Both the position numbers and the translations under genes were made by a program. Shown here one piece after another: positions 6,178 through 10,987 of a stretch of 10,987 nt of DNA. Source of the DNA: Hyphomicrobiales bacterium. GTDB taxonomy: Bacteria; Pseudomonadota; Alphaproteobacteria; Rhizobiales; Beijerinckiaceae. The notes below the pieces were generated by a model, which saw only the letters and a program-made list of their open reading frames with translations, had not been told where the DNA came from and did not search any database. Numbering within the stretch: the first letter of the stretch is position 1; each line of letters begins with the position of its first letter. The DNA lies in NCBI GenBank assembly GCA_003164825.1, contig PLUH01000097.1, positions 647 through 11,633 of the forward strand, given 5' to 3'.

Positions 6178-6414
6178 GTGGCCGCTCTATTCTCGTATCA
6201 TTTCGCCAGGCGCGGGCGCTTGCTGACGCTCGCAGCCCTGCTCGCGCTTCTCGTTGCCGCTTGCGGCCGATATGGCCCCCTGGAGCCGCCGCCCGACCCC
6301 AACGCGCCGCCGAAGCCCGCGAATCCGAATGGCCTGGGCTCGTTGAGCAAGCCGTCGATCCCGCCGATCAAAGCGCCGAATCAGCCATTCTTCCTCGATT
6401 TCCTGCTGAAATAA
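6178..6414 (+). CDS. lptM: LptM-like small lipoprotein (YifL family)
   Basis: A 78-residue lipoprotein. It has a basic start (RRGR, 11-14), a hydrophobic signal (LLTLAALLALLVAAC) and a lipobox VAAC with lipidated C29. The mature protein begins CGRYGPLEPPPDPN, the CGxxGPL signature of the LptM/YifL family, then becomes Pro/Asn-rich and ends FFLDFLLK. In E. coli LptM assists assembly of the LptD lipopolysaccharide translocon. A similar outer-membrane role here is inferred from family only, as alphaproteobacterial members are longer and divergent. The start is GTG, with CGGAG seven bases upstream; no in-frame ATG is near. A TATAGT at 6148-6153 could be a -10 but has no matching -35. It lies 11 bases before lysA, the usual arrangement, so it is probably the first gene of the lysA unit. 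Confidence 0.88.
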   Translation: MAALFSYHFARRGRLLTLAALLALLVAACGRYGPLEPPPDPNAPPKPANPNGLGSLSKPSIPPIKAPNQPFFLDFLLK

Positions 6415-6425
6415 CCATCAACCGC

Positions 6426-7697
6426 ATGCCTCCCTTCTCCTATCGCAACGGCGTTCTTCACGCCGAGGACGTGGCTTTGGCGACGATCGCCGAAGCCGTC
6501 GGAACGCCCTTCTATTGCTATTCGAATGCGGCGATCGAGCAGCATTTCGACGCGTTCCGCAACGCGTTCGCCGGCCAGAACGCGCTTCTTTTCTACGCAA
6601 TGAAGGCCAATTCGAATCAGGCGGTGCTGACGACGCTGGCGAGGCTCGGCGCCGGAATGGACGTCGTCAGCGAGGGGGAATTGAGGCGGGCGCGGGCCGC
6701 GGGCGTGGCTGGCGAGCGGATCATCTTCTCCGGCGTCGGCAAGACGCTGGGCGAGATGAACCTCGGGCTCGAGGAGAACATCTTCTGCTTCAACGTCGAA
6801 TCGGAACCGGAACTCGAAGCGCTGTCGGGCGCGGCGATAAGCCTGGGCGCCGTTGCGCCGATCGCCATCCGGGTCAATCCCGATGTCGACGCCCGCACCC
6901 ACGCCAAGATCGCGACCGGCAAATCGGAGAACAAGTTCGGCGTGCCGATCTCGCGCGCCCGCGACGTCTACGCCTACGCGCGGACCCTGCCCGGTTTGAG
7001 CGTCCGCGGCGTTGACATGCATATCGGCTCGCAGATCACCGATCTTGAGCCGTTCGATGACGCGTTCGCCCTGCTCGCCGACTTCGTACGCACGCTCAGG
7101 GCCGACGGACATAGAATCGAACATGTCGATCTCGGCGGCGGCTTGGGCATTCCCTACCGGACCGACAACAATCCGCCCCCATTCCCGGAAGATTACGCCA
7201 GGATCGTCGCTCGCCACACCGCGGCGCTGAACTGCAAGGTGATGCTGGAGCCGGGCCGGGCCATCGTCGGCAACGCCGGAGTTCTGGTCGCCTCGGTCAT
7301 TTATCTCAAAAAGGGCGAGAACAAGCGCTTCGTCATTGTCGATGCGGCGATGAACGATCTCGTGCGGCCGACGCTCTATGACGCCCATCACGACATTCTG
7401 CCGGTGAACGAACCGGCGCGTGCGGCGGCGCAGATGACCCGAAGCGACGTCGTCGGCCCGGTTTGCGAAAGCGGCGACTATCTGGCGCTCGATCGCGACC
7501 TGCCGGAAGTCACGGCCGGCGACCTGGTCGCGGTGATGAGCGCCGGCGCTTACGGAGCGGTGCAGGCCGGGACCTACAATTCCCGCCTCCTGATCCCGGA
7601 GGTTCTAGTCAAGGGCTCCCAATTTGCGGTCGTGCGGCCGCGGCCGAGCTACGAGGAATTGATCGCCCTCGACACACTTCCGCCGTGGTTGCAGTGA
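6426..7697 (+). CDS. lysA: Diaminopimelate decarboxylase
   Basis: PLP enzyme converting meso-diaminopimelate to L-lysine and CO2, the last step of lysine biosynthesis. The 423-residue length is normal. Landmarks: the PLP lysine K60 in YAMKANSN, H199 in HIGSQ, the phosphate-binding GGGLG (237-241), EPGR (275-278), the substrate-site Cys347 in VCESGD, and Y377 in AGAYGAVQAGTYNSR. All catalytic residues are intact, with an alpha/beta barrel followed by the C-terminal beta domain. The open frame extends upstream to 6261, but the ATG at 6426 is chosen because it gives the family N-terminus (MPPFSYRNGVLHAEDV) and follows the lipoprotein stop by 11 bases. There is no good Shine-Dalgarno, so translation may depend on the upstream gene. 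Confidence 0.98.
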   Translation: MPPFSYRNGVLHAEDVALATIAEAVGTPFYCYSNAAIEQHFDAFRNAFAGQNALLFYAMKANSNQAVLTTLARLGAGMDVVSEGELRRARAAGVAGERIIFSGVGKTLGEMNLGLEENIFCFNVESEPELEALSGAAISLGAVAPIAIRVNPDVDARTHAKIATGKSENKFGVPISRARDVYAYARTLPGLSVRGVDMHIGSQITDLEPFDDAFALLADFVRTLRADGHRIEHVDLGGGLGIPYRTDNNPPPFPEDYARIVARHTAALNCKVMLEPGRAIVGNAGVLVASVIYLKKGENKRFVIVDAAMNDLVRPTLYDAHHDILPVNEPARAAAQMTRSDVVGPVCESGDYLALDRDLPEVTAGDLVAVMSAGAYGAVQAGTYNSRLLIPEVLVKGSQFAVVRPRPSYEELIALDTLPPWLQ

Positions 7698-7790
7698 GGG
7701 TTGAGCCGGTCCGGGCGGTCAGCCACACAGGTGCGCTGGCCTGGAAAATGCTCTAAAAACGATTCGACAACAGCGGATCACGGCATCGCG

Positions 7791-10406
7791 GTGAAGGATT
7801 CAGACCAACCATCACTCGGCCCCGAACAGGGGGGCAGTCTTGGGGCGCTCGCGACATTGGCGCAGCGCGTCCTCATGGTCGAGCGCGTGTGGCCGCCGCT
7901 CGTCTTTGCGCTCGCGGTCGTCATTCTCTTTCTGGCCGCCTCGTGGCTTGGGGTTTGGCAGTTCGCGCCGCGATCGTTCCGCATCGCCGGCGTCGTGCTG
8001 TTCGCCGTCGCCTGCGGGATTGCGCTGGCGCCGCTCGCGCGCTTGCGTCGCCCGGCGCCGCGCGACGTCCTCGCGCGGCTCGATCGCGACGCGGGAGCAA
8101 ACCACCGTCCAGCGTCCTCGCTCGCCGACAGCCTCGCCAACGACGATGGCGATCCCGGCACGCAGGCGATGTGGGCGGCGCACCGGGCGCGCCTCGAGCG
8201 TGCGGTCGACGCGATTCGCGTCGCCCCGCCCTCCCCGCGCATGGCCGAGCGCGACCCCTATGCGATCCGCTTCGGCGTGGCGCTGCTCGCCTTCGCGGCG
8301 GCGGTGGCGGCTGGGCCGGAAACCTATGGCCGCCTCGCGGCGGCTTTCGACTGGCGCAGCGACGAGGCGATCGCCGCCACAGCGGCAAGCCGCATCGACG
8401 CCTGGATCGACCCGCCGCCCTACGCCGGCCGGCCGCCGGTGGTGATCGACTTCAAGACCGCGGCTCCGCAGACGCTCAATATTCCTGAAGATTCGATCCT
8501 GGTGGTGCGCGGCGACCCAAGCCTGGTCGAAACGCGAATTGAGGGAGCGATCAGCCCCTCGGATCAAAAGGACGAAGTTCCCGAAAAGAACCGGGCCGAA
8601 AAGCGATGGACCATCCATGGTGTCGGCAAGGCGACAATCCTGCGCAGCGGCGCCCCCGTGGCGGTCGCCATCCTCGCGGTCACGCCGGCCGGCGCGCCGA
8701 CGATCGCATCGACCGAGGAGCCGCGCGCCAACATCAGCGGCTCGCTGACGCTTTCCTACCATGTCGACGATCGATTTGGGCTGGCTGGCGCTCGGGCGGA
8801 CTTTGCCCGTCCGCACGACGGGGCGGCCCCGGCGCCGCGCACGCTGGCGCCGCCGCCGCAGGCCGCCCTTCAGCTGCCGCCGACCGCCAACGGCGCGGGC
8901 GACGCGAAAACGACTGTCGACCTTTCTGAGCACCCGTGGGCGGGCGCGAAGGTGACGATGACGCTCAGCGCCGTCAGCATTTCGGGCAAGACCGGCCAGA
9001 GCGGGCCGATCGAGATGACGCTGCCGCAGCGAATCTTCCACAATCCGCTGGCGCGGGCGCTGGTCGAACAGCGCCGCGCCCTCATTCTCGATCCCGACAA
9101 CGCGCCAAAGCGCGTCGAGACGGCGCTGACCGGCCTCGCGATCGCCCCGGAATTGTTCGATACCCCGGCCCAAATCTATCTTGGTTTGAAGCAGGCCAAC
9201 GCCTCGCTGCACGACGCCAAGAGCGACGCCGATCTCCTCGATGTCGCCGCGATGCTGTGGGCGATGGCGCTGCAGATCGAGGACGGCGACGCATCACAGG
9301 CCGAGCGCGACCTGCGCGCCGCCGAGCAGGCCCTGCGCGAAGCGCTCCAGCGCGGCGCGAGCGATCAGGAAATCCGCAAGCTCATGGACCAGTTGCGCGA
9401 GGCCGCCAAGCGCTTCATGAGCGAGATGGCGCGCAACAACCAGCCCGACGCCAACGCCCAGGACCAGAACCTGCAGGCGCAGGATCTCGACAAGCTGCTC
9501 GACCAGATGGAGGACAAGGCCCGCAACGGCTCGCGCGAGGACGCCCAGGCGATGCTCGACCAGATGCAGGAGATGTTCGAGAACATGCGCAGCGCCCGCG
9601 ATGGCGAGGAAAGTCCGGGCGAACGCGAGATGCGCAAACAGATCGGCGAACTTGAGAAGCTGCTGCACGACCAGCAGGCGCTGCGCGACGATACCTTCCG
9701 CAGCGATCAGCGCGACCGCACGCGCAAGCGGGCGCATAACCGGGCGGCCCCCGGGCAGGACGACCAGCAGGCGCAGCCGGACGAGGATGGTTCGAACGCC
9801 CCCGACCAGGGCGACAACGACGCCGACTCGTCCGCCAAGCCCGACCAGGACCAGGCGGACCAGGACGCTCTCCCGCTCGATGAACGCCAGGGCGCGCTGC
9901 GCGACCGGCTGGCCGAGTTGCAGCGCAAGCTCAAGAGCCTGGGGATGAAAGGCGAGAAGGGCTTCGACGACGCCCAAGGCGACATGAAGGAGGCCGAAGG
10001 CGACCTCTCCGGCGATCAGGGCAAGCCCGGCAAGGACGGGCAGGGCGGCAAGGGCAAGGGCGGCAAGGGCGCGGCGGTTGACGCGCAGGGCCGGGCGCTC
10101 GAGGCGTTGCGCGAAGGCGCGCAAGGGCTCGGGAAACAGATGCAGAGCCAAGGCCAGGGGCAGGGGCGCAACGGCAAGGGCAATTATGTCGCCCGCCGGA
10201 CCCGGCCAGGGGAGCCGCCCAGCGACGATCCGCTCGGCCGCGGCGCCGAGGGAGACAAGGGCCGCGAGGACGGGCCGCTCAAGGAGACCGCGGGCGCCGC
10301 CGAGCGCGCGCGCCGGGTGATGGAGGAGCTCCGCCGCCGCCTCGCCGACCCCGCCCGGCCGGTCGACGAACGCGACTACCTCGAACGGCTGATGAAGCGG
10401 GACTGA
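7791..10406 (+). CDS. TIGR02302/DUF4175 family membrane-anchored coiled-coil protein
   Basis: Function unknown; the family is confined to alphaproteobacteria and commonly follows lysA. The product has 871 residues from the GTG at 7791. Hydrophobic segments lie at about 35-54, 63-83 and 158-175. Next comes the family motif around AWIDPPPYAGRPP (204-216) with a beta-rich, probably periplasmic region to about 430 (EDSILVVRGDPSLVETRIEG; ANISGSLTLSYHVDDRFGLAGA). A long helical, Gln/Asp/Glu-rich coiled-coil stretch runs from about 490 to 650 (KLLDQMEDKARNG, MLDQMQEMFENMRSARDG). After an acidic Asp/Gln/Pro stretch and a Gly/Lys-rich low-complexity segment (about 745-800) comes a conserved C-terminus (ARRVMEELRRRLADPARPVDERDYLERLMKRD, split about 840-871). 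The start is uncertain: no Shine-Dalgarno is clear for GTG 7791, and the ATG at 7878 (MVERVWPP) is an alternative that keeps all membrane segments. Probable last gene of the lptM-lysA unit. Confidence 0.9.
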   Translation: MKDSDQPSLGPEQGGSLGALATLAQRVLMVERVWPPLVFALAVVILFLAASWLGVWQFAPRSFRIAGVVLFAVACGIALAPLARLRRPAPRDVLARLDRDAGANHRPASSLADSLANDDGDPGTQAMWAAHRARLERAVDAIRVAPPSPRMAERDPYAIRFGVALLAFAAAVAAGPETYGRLAAAFDWRSDEAIAATAASRIDAWIDPPPYAGRPPVVIDFKTAAPQTLNIPEDSILVVRGDPSLVETRIEGAISPSDQKDEVPEKNRAEKRWTIHGVGKATILRSGAPVAVAILAVTPAGAPTIASTEEPRANISGSLTLSYHVDDRFGLAGARADFARPHDGAAPAPRTLAPPPQAALQLPPTANGAGDAKTTVDLSEHPWAGAKVTMTLSAVSISGKTGQSGPIEMTLPQRIFHNPLARALVEQRRALILDPDNAPKRVETALTGLAIAPELFDTPAQIYLGLKQANASLHDAKSDADLLDVAAMLWAMALQIEDGDASQAERDLRAAEQALREALQRGASDQEIRKLMDQLREAAKRFMSEMARNNQPDANAQDQNLQAQDLDKLLDQMEDKARNGSREDAQAMLDQMQEMFENMRSARDGEESPGEREMRKQIGELEKLLHDQQALRDDTFRSDQRDRTRKRAHNRAAPGQDDQQAQPDEDGSNAPDQGDNDADSSAKPDQDQADQDALPLDERQGALRDRLAELQRKLKSLGMKGEKGFDDAQGDMKEAEGDLSGDQGKPGKDGQGGKGKGGKGAAVDAQGRALEALREGAQGLGKQMQSQGQGQGRNGKGNYVARRTRPGEPPSDDPLGRGAEGDKGREDGPLKETAGAAERARRVMEELRRRLADPARPVDERDYLERLMKRD
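10038..10069 (+). repeat. Gly/Lys-codon repeat with G-quadruplex pattern
   Basis: Inside the low-complexity part of the DUF4175 gene, five GGG runs stand at 10038, 10043, 10052, 10058 and 10067, separated by 2, 6, 3 and 6 bases. This fits the usual G3+N1-7 quadruplex rule on the coding strand. The unit GGCAAGGGC recurs and encodes Gly-Lys-Gly. Confidence 0.6.
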
Positions 10407-10409
10407 AGA

Positions 10410-10446
10410 CGGCGGCTTATGCGAATGACCGCGAGTCGCCGATTTT
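10410..10446 (+). terminator. Probable intrinsic terminator after the DUF4175 gene
   Basis: CGGCGGC (10410-10416) pairs with GTCGCCG (10435-10441), 7 bp including one G-T wobble, with an 18-base loop, followed directly by ATTTT. It begins 4 bases after the stop codon. The large loop and short T-run make it moderate in strength. Confidence 0.5.
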
Positions 10447-10600
10447 AACAACAATTTGCCGGTGAATCATTTTCCAAACCGGTGGAAGCGTTTTCAAAGT
10501 CCCGGGGAAGGAAAATCCAAGAACAAGGAAGGAAAACCAAAATTTTTCGCTTCCGCGTTTTGAGCCTTTTCAAAGGGTTGCGCAAATCTGAGGCGAACAT
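10445..10600 (-). CDS. Possible small protein, 51 residues, unrecognised
   Basis: Minus-strand frame from the ATG at 10600 to the TAA at 10447-10445. The support is translational: AAAAGGAG stands 8 bases before the ATG, the best Shine-Dalgarno in the window, and an extended -10-like element lies about 70 bases further upstream. The product starts MFASDLRNPLKRLKTRKRK, strongly basic, then turns hydrophobic and aromatic (ILVFLPCSWIFLP, 20-32) and ends polar with a terminal Cys-Cys. The hydrophobic part contains (V/I)FLP twice, seven residues apart, matching a 21-bp direct repeat in the DNA. It resembles no family I know. The hydrophobic run is short for a membrane span and broken by Pro. The DNA is less GC-rich than its neighbours. 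It may be a real small basic protein, a leader peptide, or chance. A 60-codon frame on the other strand (10482-10664, GTG start, no Shine-Dalgarno) overlaps it. Confidence 0.35.
   Translation of the reverse strand: MFASDLRNPLKRLKTRKRKILVFLPCSWIFLPRDFENASTGLENDSPANCC
10506..10540. repeat. Two direct copies of a 14-15-bp purine-rich unit, 21 bp apart
   Basis: GGAAGGAAAATCCAA (10506-10520) and GGAAGGAAAACCAA (10527-10540) differ by one inserted T. The 21-bp period equals two helical turns and also seven codons of the minus-strand frame. The shorter word TTTTCAAAG also occurs nearby at 10491 and 10567. Confidence 0.6.
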
Positions 10601-10669
10601 CGCGCTTGCTCCTTTTCAGCCCGTCATCGGCCTGCGAGGGAGCGGCTTCGGTCGGACCGCTTGACAATG

Positions 10670-10698
10670 GTCATAGCACGGATTCTGATTTTCGAAAA
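10670..10698 (-). promoter_or_regulatory. Possible extended -10 promoter for the 51-codon frame
   Basis: On the minus strand TGCTATGAC (10678-10670) has the TGn extension and a TATGAC -10 hexamer. The hexamer 17 bases upstream (TTTTCG, 10698-10693) is a poor -35. The plus strand here has TTGACA at 10661-10666, but no -10 follows at 16-18 bases. Confidence 0.25.
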
Positions 10699-10745
10699 GG
10701 ATTTGTCGGAAAAACTTGAACGGCCAGTTTTTCGATCCCAGTCGC

Positions 10746-10794
10746 GGCGGCGCAATCGCGTCTCCCTAACGAATGAGCAGGATTGATCGCCGCC
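10746..10794. repeat. Imperfect inverted repeat, 12-bp stem with a 2-base bulge
   Basis: GGCGGCG+CAATC (10746-10757) is complementary to GATTG+AT+CGCCGCC (10781-10794), with AT bulged and a 23-base loop. It is the longest stem seen in the spacer. No T-run follows on either side. It could be a structured RNA, a site for a dimeric protein, or a mobile-element trace. Confidence 0.4.
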
Positions 10795-10965
10795 ACGCGA
10801 GGACTAAGCTCATGCCATGCGCAAGGCGGGCTTGACTCCCCCGATGATGGCCGACATCGAGCAGAAGTTGGGCGTCTCGCCCTGAGCTCTAATGGAAGCA
10901 CGCCTTTTGGATGGGCTGGGCTATAAGCGGGAGCGCGACCGGCGCGATCCCCTAGCGGGAGACCA

Positions 10966-10987
10966 ATGGTCAAGCTGAACGTCATCT
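10966..10987 (+). CDS. Possible first codons of a gene running off the right edge
   Basis: The ATG at 10966 follows GGGAGA by 4 bases and reads MVKLNVI to the window end. Seven residues allow no identification. It overlaps the end of the 28-codon frame at 10892-10978. Confidence 0.2.

Larger units (their letters stand above)
10601..10987. other. Right-hand spacer without a recognised gene
   Basis: No frame here gives a recognisable protein. It contains a promoter-like element, an imperfect inverted repeat (10746-10794), and short plus-strand frames: 10817-10885 (22 codons, MRKAGLTPPMMADIEQKLGV...) and 10892-10978 (28 codons, MEARLLDGLGYKRERDRR...). These have protein-like composition but no match I can name. 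They could be remnants of a decayed gene or the leader of a gene beginning at 10966. A 104-codon minus frame (10671-10985) has an arbitrary composition and is not supported. Confidence 0.4.

Noticed and set aside
6381..7391. 336-codon minus-strand frame opposite lysA
   Set aside because: Antisense shadow; lysA is intact with all catalytic residues and this frame shows no domain.
7812..9212. 466-codon minus-strand frame opposite the DUF4175 gene
   Set aside because: Antisense shadow, Arg-rich, no recognisable motif or ribosome site.
9294..10454. 386-codon minus-strand Leu/Val/Ala-rich frame that looks membrane-like
   Set aside because: Its hydrophobicity is the complement of the Gln/Glu/Asp/Lys codons of the coiled-coil region on the plus strand; the sense gene is a known family.
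10470..10575. TTTTCAAAG/TTTTCCAAA words taken as possible iterons
   Set aside because: Three short words at irregular spacing with one mismatch; too short and uneven to call an origin or iteron array.
10482..10664. 60-codon plus-strand frame (GTG start)
   Set aside because: No Shine-Dalgarno, and it overlaps the minus-strand frame that has a strong one; neither is proven, but this is the weaker.
10671..10985. 104-codon minus-strand frame in the right spacer
   Set aside because: No motif, arbitrary composition, and no ribosome site visible because its start is at the window edge.

Overview
The window is GC-rich and almost fully coding. It looks like the chromosome of an alphaproteobacterium, probably order Hyphomicrobiales (Rhizobiales). 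The support is the block ffs-dnaX-ybaB-recR, the block lptM-lysA followed by a TIGR02302/DUF4175 low-complexity membrane protein (a family I know only from alphaproteobacteria), and the codon usage. The genus cannot be fixed from this piece.

Layout. (1) 1-1051, minus strand: N-terminal 350 residues of a cytochrome P450 that runs off the left edge; its heme-cysteine region lies outside. (2) 1155-4140, minus strand: a housekeeping DNA-maintenance block read right to left. It has a compact promoter and the small SRP RNA (ffs, 4012-4105), then dnaX (clamp-loader gamma/tau), ybaB (nucleoid-associated protein) and recR (recombination mediator), the last three tightly spaced and probably co-translated. 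(3) 4251-5596: an XRE/MmyB-type regulator (minus) divergent from a small NTF2/SnoaL-like protein (plus). The shared spacer holds two copies of a 15-bp palindrome in mutually inverted orientation, with centres 42 bp apart. This is a strong candidate operator pair for the regulator and the most interesting regulatory structure here. (4) 5677-6096: a GFA-fold zinc protein with all seven expected cysteines. (5) 6178-10406, plus strand: the LptM-like lipoprotein, diaminopimelate decarboxylase lysA (last step of lysine biosynthesis), and an 871-residue TIGR02302/DUF4175 membrane-anchored coiled-coil protein, probably one transcription unit ending at a hairpin with a T-run at 10410-10446. (6) 10407-10987: a less GC-rich stretch without a recognised gene. 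It holds a possible 51-residue ORF on the minus strand with a near-ideal Shine-Dalgarno, a 21-bp-spaced direct repeat inside that ORF, a long imperfect inverted repeat, and perhaps the first codons of a gene at the right edge.

Most of the window is ordinary core genome. The parts worth a second look are the 5058-5242 operator region with its two flanking genes, and the 10407-10987 spacer. I see no CRISPR array, tRNA, rRNA, insertion sequence or recognisable defence system.
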